Source: an uncultured Acidimicrobiales bacterium (GTDB lineage Bacteria; Actinomycetota; Acidimicrobiia; Acidimicrobiales; SZUA-35). Taken from it: a stretch of DNA of 64,000 bases. Under the pieces are notes generated by a model that saw only the letters and a list, made by a program, of their open reading frames with translations, was not told the origin of the DNA and searched no databases. The DNA lies in the NCBI GenBank assembly GCA_937925335.1, contig CALEWY010000008.1:126066-190065 (forward strand), given 5' to 3'. The position numbers were made by a program, and so were the translations under genes. How positions within the stretch are numbered: position 1 is the stretch's first letter; each line of letters opens with the position of its first letter. This document shows, piece after piece, positions 18,099 to 28,105 of the stretch.

Positions 18099-20741
18099 AT
18101 GAACGCCCCCAGCGACAACGCTCCCCAAATGCGCGAAGGCATGAGTGCCGCCCAGCTGCGCCAGACCTTCACCGAGTTCTTCACCACTCGCGATCACCAG
18201 CTGATCGCGTCGGCGAGCTTGATCCCGCACGATCAGACGCTGCTTTTCGTGAACTCGGGCATGGTGCCCTTCAAGCCGTATTTCGTCGGCGAAGAAAAGC
18301 CCCAGCATCCGCGAGCTGTCTCGGTGCAAAAGTGCGTGCGAGCCGGTGGCAAACACAACGACCTCGACGAGGTTGGGCGTACCGCTCGCCATCTCACGTT
18401 CTTCGAGATGATGGGCAACTTCAGCTTTGGCGACTACTTCAAGGAGCAGGCGATCCCGCAGGCTTGGGAGTTCTTCACCGAGGTGCTCGGACTGGATCCC
18501 GACCGCCTCTGGGTCACCGTTCACCTGACCGACGACGAGGCTGAAGAGATCTGGGCCACGAAGGTTGGTGTGCCCCGCGAGCGCATTCAGCGCCTCGATG
18601 AGGACAACTGGTGGCGGATGGCCGACACCGGCCCAAACGGCCCCTGCTCGGAGATTTTCTGGGACAAGGGCCCTGCATATGGTCCCGACGGGGGACCGGC
18701 CAACCTCGAGGCCGACGAACGATTCGTCGAAATCTGGAACCTCGTGTTCATGCAGTTCGAAACGGATGAGAACGGCGATTCAACGCCGCTCCCGAAACCC
18801 TCGATCGACACCGGTGCCGGGCTTGAGCGGATCCTCTCGGTTCTGCAAGGCAAAGACTCGGTCTTTGAGATCGATGAGATGGCCCGCCTCGTCCAGGTCG
18901 CCAGCGATGTCACCGGCTATCAGCTCGGCGCCGACGACGAATCCGATCTAGCACTTCGCGTGCTGGCTGAACACGCTCGAACGATGACGTTCCTGGTGTC
19001 GGATGGTGTGTTCCCGTCCAACGAGGATCGTGGCTACGTGCTGCGCCGCATCATGCGTCGCGCTGTTCGTTTCGCCTATCTCCTCGGTGTCACCGACATG
19101 GTCACGCCATCGCTGGTCGACGCTGTCGTCGACATCATGGGTGCCGACTACCCGCAGCTGGTCTCGAGTCACGAACTCGTGCGCTCGGTCGTCGAGCGTG
19201 AAGAGGCTCAGTTCCGTCGCACGCTCGCCAACGGACTCAAGATCCTCGACGAGCACCTCGCCGACGTGCCCGAGGGCGGTGAGCTGCCCGGTTCGGTCGC
19301 CTTCTTGTTGCACGACACCTACGGCTTCCCCTACGAAGTCACCGCTGAAGTTGCCGCCGAGCGTTCGTTCACGGTTGACCGCGCCGGCTTTGACTCCGAC
19401 ATGGCTGAGCAGCGCGAACGGGCCAAAGCGGCTCGTAAGGGAGCGGTCCAAGCCGCCGACTTCGAACAGGTGCAAGCACTTCTCGAGTCGAGCGGGATGA
19501 CCGAATTCGTCGGACGTGACGATCTCGTGGATGTTTCGGCGACCGTGCAGCTCGTCACGGGTCTCGGCACCGAGACCGTCTCCATCTTCTTGGATCGCAG
19601 TCCGTTCTACGCCGAGTCAGGCGGCCAGATCGGCGATACCGGTGAGATCGTGATGACGTCGCCAGATGGTGACGTCACCGCTCGGGCCGAGGTGCTCGAC
19701 ACCGTCTACGCCGTCCCCGGTGTCAATCGACACGTGGTCCACATCACCGATGGTGAGTTCATCGTCGGGTCGACCGTGAGCGCCTCCATCGACGTTGAGC
19801 GCCGAGACGCCATTCGCCGCAATCACACCGGCACACACATCCTCCACTGGGCTTTGCGTGAAGTGCTCGGCGATCACGTGCAGCAGCAGGGTTCACTCGT
19901 GGCTCCCGATCGTCTTCGGTTCGACTTCAGCCACTTCGAGCCGGTCACGGCCGAGCAGGTGGCCGCCATCGAAGACATGGCCAACGCTGCGATCCTCGCC
20001 AACCCGGCCTGTGATCACGAAGAGATGACCAAGGCTCAAGCCGAAGAGAAGGGCGCCATCGCCTTCTTTGGTGACAAATACGGCGACCTCGTGCGTGTGC
20101 TCGAAGCCGGGCCATCGCTCGAGTTCTGCGGCGGCACGCACGTGAGTGCGCTCGGCGATATCGGCCTGGTGAAGATCGTGACCGAGGGGTCGATCGGCTC
20201 GAACATTCGACGAGTCGAGGCCGTGAGCGGCACCGGCGCGATCGACCTTCTTCGAGCCGAGCAGGCAACGGTCGACCGGGCCGCCGAGGCGCTTAACGCG
20301 CCTCGCGGTGAGGTGGCCGAAGCGATCGACAAGCGTCTGTCCGAGATCAAGTCGCTCAAAGACGAACTGAAGGGTCTGCGTCGACAGCTCGCCAGCGGTC
20401 AGGCAACCGAACTCGCGGCAACGGCGGTCGATGGCATCGTCGTCGCCCGTGTCGACGACCTCACCCGTGACGACCTGAAGGATCTGGCGCTCGCTCTTCG
20501 CGACCGCTCAGAGATTCGCGCCGTCATCCTCGGCGGCTCCGCCGATGGGGGAGGCGCGGCCCTCGTGGCTGCGGTCGCTCCCGATAGTGGTCTCGATGCT
20601 GGGGAACTCATCGCCGATGGTTTCGGCCCGATCAAGGGCGGCGGCCGCAAGGCTGGCGACCTCACCATGGCTGGCGGCAAGGAGCCGGCCGGTGTTGACG
20701 AGGCGTTGTCGTTGGCTCGCACGGCGGCGGGCATTTCTTGA
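18099..20741 (+). CDS. alaS: Alanyl-tRNA synthetase
   Basis: RQTFTEFFTTRDHQLIASASLIPHDQTLLFVNSGMVPFKPYF; HTGTHILHW; FCGGTHV. Confidence 0.98.
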   Translation: MNAPSDNAPQMREGMSAAQLRQTFTEFFTTRDHQLIASASLIPHDQTLLFVNSGMVPFKPYFVGEEKPQHPRAVSVQKCVRAGGKHNDLDEVGRTARHLTFFEMMGNFSFGDYFKEQAIPQAWEFFTEVLGLDPDRLWVTVHLTDDEAEEIWATKVGVPRERIQRLDEDNWWRMADTGPNGPCSEIFWDKGPAYGPDGGPANLEADERFVEIWNLVFMQFETDENGDSTPLPKPSIDTGAGLERILSVLQGKDSVFEIDEMARLVQVASDVTGYQLGADDESDLALRVLAEHARTMTFLVSDGVFPSNEDRGYVLRRIMRRAVRFAYLLGVTDMVTPSLVDAVVDIMGADYPQLVSSHELVRSVVEREEAQFRRTLANGLKILDEHLADVPEGGELPGSVAFLLHDTYGFPYEVTAEVAAERSFTVDRAGFDSDMAEQRERAKAARKGAVQAADFEQVQALLESSGMTEFVGRDDLVDVSATVQLVTGLGTETVSIFLDRSPFYAESGGQIGDTGEIVMTSPDGDVTARAEVLDTVYAVPGVNRHVVHITDGEFIVGSTVSASIDVERRDAIRRNHTGTHILHWALREVLGDHVQQQGSLVAPDRLRFDFSHFEPVTAEQVAAIEDMANAAILANPACDHEEMTKAQAEEKGAIAFFGDKYGDLVRVLEAGPSLEFCGGTHVSALGDIGLVKIVTEGSIGSNIRRVEAVSGTGAIDLLRAEQATVDRAAEALNAPRGEVAEAIDKRLSEIKSLKDELKGLRRQLASGQATELAATAVDGIVVARVDDLTRDDLKDLALALRDRSEIRAVILGGSADGGGAALVAAVAPDSGLDAGELIADGFGPIKGGGRKAGDLTMAGGKEPAGVDEALSLARTAAGIS

Positions 20742-21220
20742 CCAGCCTGCGCTCGGTTGGCGTCGACTTCGGGTCACGTCGGATCGGGATAGCGATCTGT
20801 GATTCTGGCGGGATGGTCGCCACGCCACACGAGACGATCAAGCGGGTTGGCGACGAGAAGGTCGAGCACGCTCGCATCTTGGAGATTGCGGCTGACATCC
20901 AAGCGACCGCCATCGTGGTTGGTCTTCCCATCGATATGCGTGGTGAGGAGGGCCCGGCGGCTCGCAACGTGCAATCCGAGACTCGCCGGCTCGCCAAAAA
21001 GACCGACCTGACCGTTCATCTGCACGATGAGCGCCTCACCACCGTGAGCGCTGACCGGTCACTGCAAGAGCAGGGAATCCGACGTTCCGAACGGCCGGAC
21101 ATGGTCGATCAGTTGGCTGCCGCAACCCTGTTGCAAACCTGGCTCGATGGCAGGGGTGAGAGTGGCGCCGAGACCGGTGTGGAGGGTGACTCCACCGGGC
21201 CGAGTGAGCCTCTACGATGA
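20738..21220 (+). CDS. ruvX: Putative pre-16S rRNA nuclease / RuvX (YqgF)
   Basis: GVDFGSRRIGIAICDSGG; VVGLPIDMRGEEGP; LHDERLTTVSA. Confidence 0.94.
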   Translation: MTSLRSVGVDFGSRRIGIAICDSGGMVATPHETIKRVGDEKVEHARILEIAADIQATAIVVGLPIDMRGEEGPAARNVQSETRRLAKKTDLTVHLHDERLTTVSADRSLQEQGIRRSERPDMVDQLAAATLLQTWLDGRGESGAETGVEGDSTGPSEPLR

Positions 21221-21224
21221 CGGC

Positions 21225-22445
21225 GTGAATCCCTTCGATCAAGAAAACCCTCCAAAGGGCGACGACTCCCAATCGTCGAGCACTGAATCGTTGGGTAACG
21301 ATTCGGCCGAAGGTGCGGCGGAAGACAGAGCGGCAGCGTCAGACCCCGACGATCTCTATTGGTCCGATGAAGAGTTTGTCACCGTCCGTCCTGGCTGGTT
21401 CCGGATCGGACGCGGGCTCATCTTTCTCGTGCTCATCGTCTACGGCAGCCTCTTTGCCTACAACGGCGCTCGTGGTTGGTTTGACCGCCAGCTCGACCCC
21501 GAGGGTGAGCCTGGCGCCGAGCAGGTGCTCGTCGTTCCCAACGGAGCGACCACAGCGGACATCGGCCGGATCCTCGAAGACAACGCGATCATTCCGAACA
21601 GCACGTTCTTCCGCTACTACGCCCAATCCGAGGGCGAGGGCAACTTCCAGGCTGGCGAATACACCTTCCAGGAAAACTCATCAGCGGGTGAGGCCATCGA
21701 GGTACTCAACGCGGGGCCCAAGCCACAAGAGACCGTGCGCTTCACCGTGCAAGAGGGGCTCTGGGTCGACGAGATCTTGCCGCTCATCGCAAGCCAACTC
21801 GACAACGTCAACGAAGCCGAGCTCCGTCGCGTGCTGGCGGCCGGGCAGATCATCCCCCGTTACCGACCAGCAACCGAGACGAGTTGGGAAGGTGTGTTCT
21901 TCCCCGACACCTATGAAGTGAACGCCGAAGACGATGCGCTCGCCGTGTTGTTGAAGATGTCTGATCAGTTCACCGAAGTCACCGGTGAGCTTGCCTACGG
22001 CGCCGCCGACACCCAGCTTGGCTACACCGCCTACGAGGTTTTGATCGTGGCGTCGCTCATCGAGGCCGAAACTCGAGTCGACTCCGAGCGTCCTCTCGTG
22101 GCGAGTGTGATCTACAACCGCCTGCGCGAGGGCATCCCGCTCGGTATCGATGCAACGTGCGTCTATGCCAACGGTGAGCGTGGCGCTCCGCTGACCGGAC
22201 CCATTCTTGACGGGTTGCGTGAATCGGAGAGCCCGTACTCGTGTCGAGGCCGCGTTGGTTTGCCCCCAACCCCGATCAACTCGCCGGGACGTGCATCACT
22301 CGAGGCGGCAATTCGCCCCGAAGAGAGCACGTACATCTACTACGTGCTCACCGATCCGGCCGGCATTCACTCCTTCGCCGAGACCGATGAAGAGTTCCAA
22401 GAGCTCAAGCAGATCTGTATCGATCGCGGCCTGGGCTGCGGCTAG
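21225..22445 (+). CDS. mltG: Endolytic murein transglycosylase MltG
   Basis: ASLIEAETRVDSERPLVASVIYNRLREGIPLGIDATCVYA; LPPTPINSPGRASLEAAI. GTG start at 21225 inferred. Confidence 0.93.
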   Translation: MNPFDQENPPKGDDSQSSSTESLGNDSAEGAAEDRAAASDPDDLYWSDEEFVTVRPGWFRIGRGLIFLVLIVYGSLFAYNGARGWFDRQLDPEGEPGAEQVLVVPNGATTADIGRILEDNAIIPNSTFFRYYAQSEGEGNFQAGEYTFQENSSAGEAIEVLNAGPKPQETVRFTVQEGLWVDEILPLIASQLDNVNEAELRRVLAAGQIIPRYRPATETSWEGVFFPDTYEVNAEDDALAVLLKMSDQFTEVTGELAYGAADTQLGYTAYEVLIVASLIEAETRVDSERPLVASVIYNRLREGIPLGIDATCVYANGERGAPLTGPILDGLRESESPYSCRGRVGLPPTPINSPGRASLEAAIRPEESTYIYYVLTDPAGIHSFAETDEEFQELKQICIDRGLGCG

Positions 22446-22447
22446 GC

Positions 22448-23293
22448 GTGCCACTGACCGGGGCAACCCGTCTCGCTGCGGTGATCGGTGATCCGGTTCG
22501 CCACTCGCTCTCACCCCGAATTCACAATGCAGCGTTCGCTGCGCTCGATCTTGATTGGGCCTACGTGGCGCTGCCCGTGAGTGCCGGTGGTGGTGCTGAT
22601 GCGCTGGCTGCCATGCGTACCTTCGGCATCGAGGGCCTGTCGGTGACGATGCCGTTGAAAGACGAAATCGCGGCCGCCGTCGACCGTCGGTCGCCCGCGG
22701 TCGACAAGCTCGGAGCATGCAACTGTGTTGCCCGCGATGGTGAGGCCCTCGTTGGCCACAACACCGATGGCGACGGATTTGTTCGGGCGTTGTGCGAAGA
22801 GGCCTTCTCGTCAGCAACACCGACTGATCTTGTCGGGGCATCGATCGCCGTGATCGGCGCCGGTGGGGCGGCGAGGGCGATCATCGATGCTCTCAGCCGA
22901 GCAGGCGCCGGATCGATCGATGTGATCAATCGCACGCTCGACAAGGCGGAGCATGCAGCCTCGCTGGCCGCCAATGGCAGGGCTGTTCCGATCGAATCTC
23001 AGGCCGATGCGTTCGCCGCCGCAGACATCATCGTCAATGCCACCTCGATCGGTATGGCCGGTGATGATGGCCTGCCGCTGCCGGTTGACGTGCTCTCGAA
23101 TCAGATCGTGGCCGACATCGTGTATCAGCCGCTCGAGACGCCGCTCTTACGCGCCGCTCGTTCCCGTGGACTTCTCGCCGTCGGCGGTGTGGGAATGCTG
23201 GTCCACCAGGCTGCGATCGCATTTGAGCTCTGGACGGGTGAACAAGCGCCAGTCGACGTGATGCGTGAAGCAGTCGCAGCCAACCTGCCTTAA
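22448..23293 (+). CDS. aroE: Shikimate dehydrogenase
   Basis: IGDPVRHSLSPRIHNAAF; LSVTMPLKDE; GHNTDGDGFV; GAGGAARAI. Confidence 0.95.
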   Translation: MPLTGATRLAAVIGDPVRHSLSPRIHNAAFAALDLDWAYVALPVSAGGGADALAAMRTFGIEGLSVTMPLKDEIAAAVDRRSPAVDKLGACNCVARDGEALVGHNTDGDGFVRALCEEAFSSATPTDLVGASIAVIGAGGAARAIIDALSRAGAGSIDVINRTLDKAEHAASLAANGRAVPIESQADAFAAADIIVNATSIGMAGDDGLPLPVDVLSNQIVADIVYQPLETPLLRAARSRGLLAVGGVGMLVHQAAIAFELWTGEQAPVDVMREAVAANLP

Positions 23294-23364
23294 ATCCGTG
23301 ATTGATCTGCCGATGGGAGGCGCAGAACGCGGAAGGAATATCCGCATCACGCGAAGGAATCGTC

Positions 23365-24630
23365 ATGTTGCAGGGGTCACTCGAAAACTTCACCATTCCC
23401 GAGATTCTCGGGCTGCTGGCCAACACCACCAAGACCGGTCGGTTGAAGGTCAGCGGTGACCGAGGCACCGGCTCTGTCTGGTGTCGCGATGGCCTGCTCG
23501 AGCTTGCCGAGGCATCGAAGCTCGGTGACGACGCCGGCATTGATGACGTCATGCTCGAACTGCTTCGGTATGGCTCTGGCAACTTCTCCTTCCAGGTCGA
23601 CGAAGCCGTGCCCGCCGGTGCTGAGGTCGATTCAGCAGAGGTCGATGCCGTCCTCGCTGGTGCGACAGCCCGCCTCGAAGAGTGGCACGAGATTGAAGCG
23701 GTCGTGCCGAGCCTCGAGCACGCCTTGACGCCAGTGGCCGAGCTTTCCGGAGCCGAGGTCACGATCAAGGCCGACGAGTGGGAGTTCTTGGTTGCCGTTG
23801 GTGACTCACGCACCGTTGGTGAAGTCGCTGGCCGTCTTGGCCTTGGTGAGATCGACGTCAGCCGCCGAGCCAAAGGCCTGATCGAACGTTCACTGGTGGA
23901 CATCGGCTCGAACCCTGGTCGCCGCTCGGTTGATCAGGCTCCAGCCGATGTTGCGCCGGTTCTTGAGACCGCTCCAGTCGTTGAGCCCAGCCCGAATCCT
24001 GAGCCCGCTGCTGCTCCCGTCGGAGCAGAGACCGTCGAACCAGCCCCTTTTGAGGCTGCCCCGCTTGGAACAGAGTCGTTCGAAGCAGAGTCGTTTGAGG
24101 CCGCGCCGTTCGAAGCTGAGACGTTTGAAGCCGACTCGGTCGATGCGGACCCGTTCGCCTCACCGGCACCAGCTCCTTCCAACGCTGGTTCTGAGGCTGA
24201 CGATGGCGGACATGCCCCGGTCATCGAGGACGTGCTTGCCTCGATCGCCGTCAACCAGTCGGTTGAGAACCGTCGGTCGAGCGATGCCAAAACATCGACA
24301 CCAGCTCCAGTCGAGAGCCGCAGCCCGTCCGCTGACGCCGCCTTCGCCATCGACTCCGGCCTGGCGCCATCGTTCGACGAACCGGCGAACATCGGTGGTT
24401 CGGCTTCCTCGGCCGCTGACGCCGGTGTTGAGTACACCGACTTCGCTCGTTCGGCGATCGGTGAGACCGGGCCCGAAACCGAGTCGACCGACACTCTCGC
24501 TTCCTCTGGCACGCCTTCACTCGCCGCTGACATGGGCGAGATCGCAAGCCTGCGCGAGACCATGCTCACCGATGATGGTGATGAAGAGGACTCCAGCGTG
24601 CTGATGCAGTTCTTGAACAACGATCGCTGA
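23365..24630 (+). CDS. DUF4388-type protein with long acidic, low-complexity C-terminus
   Basis: MLQGSLENFTIPEILGLLANTTKTGRLKV is typical of DUF4388. C-term has ESFEAESFEAAPFEAETFEAD repeats. Confidence 0.8.
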   Translation: MLQGSLENFTIPEILGLLANTTKTGRLKVSGDRGTGSVWCRDGLLELAEASKLGDDAGIDDVMLELLRYGSGNFSFQVDEAVPAGAEVDSAEVDAVLAGATARLEEWHEIEAVVPSLEHALTPVAELSGAEVTIKADEWEFLVAVGDSRTVGEVAGRLGLGEIDVSRRAKGLIERSLVDIGSNPGRRSVDQAPADVAPVLETAPVVEPSPNPEPAAAPVGAETVEPAPFEAAPLGTESFEAESFEAAPFEAETFEADSVDADPFASPAPAPSNAGSEADDGGHAPVIEDVLASIAVNQSVENRRSSDAKTSTPAPVESRSPSADAAFAIDSGLAPSFDEPANIGGSASSAADAGVEYTDFARSAIGETGPETESTDTLASSGTPSLAADMGEIASLRETMLTDDGDEEDSSVLMQFLNNDR

Positions 24631-24640
24631 TCACGTTCAC

Positions 24641-25402
24641 ATGCTGCCACTCCTCCTCGCCTTGGTCGGTCTCGCGATCGGCCCACTTCTGGGCATCGTC
24701 CTCGACCGTGCGGTCGAACGCGAACGTCCAGAACCGCTCCATCGATGCCGCACCTGCGGAACCGGTCTTGGAATCAACTCACTGATCCCGATCCTGTCGT
24801 GGTTCATCTCGTGCCCGACCGACGCTGCTCATTCGAAGTGGCGCTACCCACTCACCGACATCGCAACCGCCGTTGCCTTTGCCGTGGCTGGTGCTCGCTT
24901 CGGGTGGACGTGGCAGCTCGGGCCGTATCTGTTGTTGTTCGCTGCCTTGGTGGTGATGTCGGTCATCGATCTCGAGACCCATCTGTTGTTGAACATCTTG
25001 ACCGGCCCTGCGCTCGGTGTCGGGCTGTTCCTCGTGCTCGTACTCAGCGGCGTCAACAACTATGACGATGGCATTTGGCCAGCGCTCATCGGCGCTGGTG
25101 TGTACGGCGCCATGATGTTCTTCTTCTACCGCCTGTACCCACCGGGTATGGGAATGGGTGATGCGAAGCTGGCGCCAACGCTTGGCTTGTTCCTCGGTTG
25201 GATGACCACGACGCCGGTCAATGCGATTCGGATCGTGCTGTTTGCCATGATCGTGTCGTTCTTCGGCCACGCCATGATCGGACTGGCGCTTCGTCTGTCC
25301 AAGCGGGTTGGCAAAGGGGCCGAGCTTCCAATGGGCCCCGCTCTCGCCGTCGGCGCGGTCGTGATGATCGTGTTGTCCGACCGGTTCTTGCTCCCAACCT
25401 GA
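24641..25402 (+). CDS. Prepilin peptidase (A24 family)
   Basis: IGPLLGIVLDRAVERE, CRTCGTGLGINSLIPILSW, GMGMGDAKLAPTLGLFLGW. Confidence 0.88.
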   Translation: MLPLLLALVGLAIGPLLGIVLDRAVERERPEPLHRCRTCGTGLGINSLIPILSWFISCPTDAAHSKWRYPLTDIATAVAFAVAGARFGWTWQLGPYLLLFAALVVMSVIDLETHLLLNILTGPALGVGLFLVLVLSGVNNYDDGIWPALIGAGVYGAMMFFFYRLYPPGMGMGDAKLAPTLGLFLGWMTTTPVNAIRIVLFAMIVSFFGHAMIGLALRLSKRVGKGAELPMGPALAVGAVVMIVLSDRFLLPT

Positions 25403-25437
25403 CCGCTGGCTCTGCCGGCGACCAGTAGCCTCGTCCC

Positions 25438-26481
25438 GTGGCCCCTTTCCTCACCGAGATCGTCGAGCTTGCCGATGGTCGCTCCTATCCCGTGCTCGTC
25501 GGCGATGGAGCGGTCGATGCTCTCGCGTCAGTGATCCCGAGCGGCGCGAAACGTGCCGCGATCGTGACCCAAACCGAAGTCGGCCTCGACGTTCATTCCG
25601 GTATCGACCAACGAGTCTTCGCGGTCGAAAACGGTGAGAAAGCAAAGCGACTCGCCGTCGTTGAAGAGCTCGCCTCAGGTTTTGCCTCGTGGGGGATGAC
25701 CCGAAACGACGTGGTCATCTCCGTTGGTGGTGGTGTCGTAACCGACCTCGGCGGATTCGTCGCCGCGTCGTATCACCGAGGCATCCGCGTCGTGCACGTT
25801 TCGACGTCCCTTCTGGGGCAGATCGATGCCGCGATCGGCGGAAAGTGCGGAGTGAACCTCCCCGAAGGCAAGAACCTCGTCGGGGCGTTCTGGCAACCAA
25901 GCGCCGTCATCTGCGATACGGCGTCGTTGTCGACGCTGCCACCCGAAGAGTTCCGGGCGGGTATGGGCGAGCTGGCGAAGTATCACTTCCTCGGCGGAGG
26001 CCGTCTCGACGAACTCCCGCTACCCGAACGGGTGGCGGCCTGTGTTCGGATCAAGGCTGATGTGGTTGCCGCCGACGAGCGAGAGGGTGGCAAACGGGCC
26101 ATTTTGAACTACGGGCACACACTTGGGCACGCCCTCGAAGCGGTCACCGCCGAACAGGCCGGCCACTACGTGATGCGCCATGGCGAGGGTGTGGCGATCG
26201 GTTTGATCTACGCCGCTCTCGTCGCTGAAGAGCTCGGGCGAATCGATGCTGATCGTGTCGCCGAGCACCGTCGAGTCGTCGCGGGGTATGATCTTCCGGT
26301 CACGATCCCAGACGGCTGTGACAACGCCTCGTTGATCGACGCATTCAAACGAGACAAGAAGGCCACCGACGGGATGACCTTCGTGCTCGATGGACCAAAC
26401 GGTGTTGAGCCCGTCTCGATCGACGACGAAGCCATGCTTGCTCGTTGCCTTGATCGCATGCGACGTGAGGGAGAGGCCTGA
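25438..26481 (+). CDS. aroB: 3-dehydroquinate synthase
   Basis: VISVGGGVVTDLGGFVAASYHRGI; KCGVNLPEGKNLVGAFWQP; NYGHTLGHALEA. Confidence 0.96.
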   Translation: MAPFLTEIVELADGRSYPVLVGDGAVDALASVIPSGAKRAAIVTQTEVGLDVHSGIDQRVFAVENGEKAKRLAVVEELASGFASWGMTRNDVVISVGGGVVTDLGGFVAASYHRGIRVVHVSTSLLGQIDAAIGGKCGVNLPEGKNLVGAFWQPSAVICDTASLSTLPPEEFRAGMGELAKYHFLGGGRLDELPLPERVAACVRIKADVVAADEREGGKRAILNYGHTLGHALEAVTAEQAGHYVMRHGEGVAIGLIYAALVAEELGRIDADRVAEHRRVVAGYDLPVTIPDGCDNASLIDAFKRDKKATDGMTFVLDGPNGVEPVSIDDEAMLARCLDRMRREGEA

Positions 26482-26948
26482 TGAAGATCCTGCTTTTGTC
26501 CGGGCCGAACTTGAACCTGTTGGGCTCACGCGAGCCCGAGGTGTACGGCACGGCCACCCTCGACGACCATGTGGCCACAGCGTCGGCCGCTGCGCAGGCC
26601 CACGGTGCGGAGCTCGAACACCATCAATCCAACGCTGAGGGTGATCTTGTCGATGCGGTGCACGCTGCTCGTGGATCCGTCGATGCCATCGTGATCAACC
26701 CGGGTGCTCTCACGCACTACGGCTGGTCGCTCCACGATGCGCTCGCCGCCTTTGATGGGGTCGTCGTCGAACTGCACCTGTCCAACCCGAATGCCCGCGA
26801 GCCGTGGCGCCACGTTTCAGTCGTCGCCCCGGTTGCCACGGGTTCGGTGATGGGTTTTGGTGGCGACGGCTATCGAATCGCCATCGACGCGGCGCTTGCT
26901 GCCGTTGGTGCGGTTGCTGCCGGTAGTGCAGTGGGCCAGTCGCAGTGA
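26481..26948 (+). CDS. aroQ: 3-dehydroquinate dehydratase, type II
   Basis: ILLLSGPNLNLLGSREPEVYG; NPGALTHYGWSLHDAL; ELHLSNPNAREPWRH. Confidence 0.96.
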   Translation: MKILLLSGPNLNLLGSREPEVYGTATLDDHVATASAAAQAHGAELEHHQSNAEGDLVDAVHAARGSVDAIVINPGALTHYGWSLHDALAAFDGVVVELHLSNPNAREPWRHVSVVAPVATGSVMGFGGDGYRIAIDAALAAVGAVAAGSAVGQSQ

Positions 26949-26991
26949 GAGCAGCAACGGAACCGGCCAGCTCGTGAGTGAGCTCCCTCCT

Positions 26992-28080
26992 ATGGATCGC
27001 ATCGCCAGGATCGCTGCGGTGCGTGCGACGTTTGGCGCATCTGAGATCGACGTGATGCTCGTGCCCGCTCCCGTCAACGTGCGCTGGTTGTCCGGGTTCA
27101 CGGGTTCCAATGGCCAGATCCTGATCGACTCGGACGCGGCGGTTCTCTTCACCGATGGGCGCTACACCGAACAATCAGCTCGTGAGCTGAGCGCAGCTGG
27201 CATCGACCATCTCATCACCGTGCACGACGATCGCCCCACCGTGTCCGAGGCGATGACGGCCTTCGTGAGCGATCGACGGCTCGGCTTCGAATCGACGAGT
27301 GTCACCGTGGCCGACCACGCCGCATTGGCTGCGTCGATGCCAACCGCTGAACTCATCGCACTGGCACCGCACATTGCTCCACTGCGCCAGATCAAGGATG
27401 CAGGGGAGCGAGCTCGTCTCGAAACAGCCGCTGCGATCGCCGATGCTGCGCTCGCGTCCCAGCTCGCCTCGTTGCGTCCTGGAATCACCGAGCGTCAGTT
27501 CCAGCTCGATCTCGAACGTGCAATGCTCGACGCAGGTGCCGATGCTCTCAGCTTTGAGACAATCGTCGCGTCGGGTCCAAATAGTGCCTTGCCCCATGCG
27601 AGAGCCTCTCAACGAGAGTTTGAAGACGGTGATCTCGTCGTGATCGACTTCGGTGCTGCGGTCGACGGTTACGGCAGCGATATGACGCGAACGTTCTGTA
27701 TTGGTGATCCGACCGAGCGCCAGCTCGACCTCTATGACGCCGTCGCAACCGCCCAGGCGGCTGGCGTTCGCACCGTTGCCGACCAGGTTCCCGAGCTCGA
27801 CGTGCACCAGGTGTGCGCCGATGTGCTCGACGAACGGGGCTACGGCGACGCCTTCATTCATGGCACCGGTCACGGGATTGGTTTGGAGATCCACGAACAA
27901 CCGATCTTGTCGTCCCGGTCGGTCGGTATCCTCCGATCCGGCTTGATCGTCACGGTCGAGCCCGGCGCATACCTCACCGGCTTCGGTGGTGTGCGAGTTG
28001 AAGATTCGGTGGTTGTTACGGCGAGCGGATGCGAGCCCATCACCCACGCACCGAAAGGTCTTGTCCCACTACCGGGCTGA
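26992..28080 (+). CDS. pepQ: M24 family Xaa-Pro peptidase
   Basis: VRWLSGFTGSNGQ; VIDFGAAVDGYGSDMTRTF; HGTGHGIGLEIHEQP; VTVEPGAYL. Confidence 0.92.
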   Translation: MDRIARIAAVRATFGASEIDVMLVPAPVNVRWLSGFTGSNGQILIDSDAAVLFTDGRYTEQSARELSAAGIDHLITVHDDRPTVSEAMTAFVSDRRLGFESTSVTVADHAALAASMPTAELIALAPHIAPLRQIKDAGERARLETAAAIADAALASQLASLRPGITERQFQLDLERAMLDAGADALSFETIVASGPNSALPHARASQREFEDGDLVVIDFGAAVDGYGSDMTRTFCIGDPTERQLDLYDAVATAQAAGVRTVADQVPELDVHQVCADVLDERGYGDAFIHGTGHGIGLEIHEQPILSSRSVGILRSGLIVTVEPGAYLTGFGGVRVEDSVVVTASGCEPITHAPKGLVPLPG

Positions 28081-28105
28081 GATCTTCGAGAACCAGGAGT
28101 GCCTC

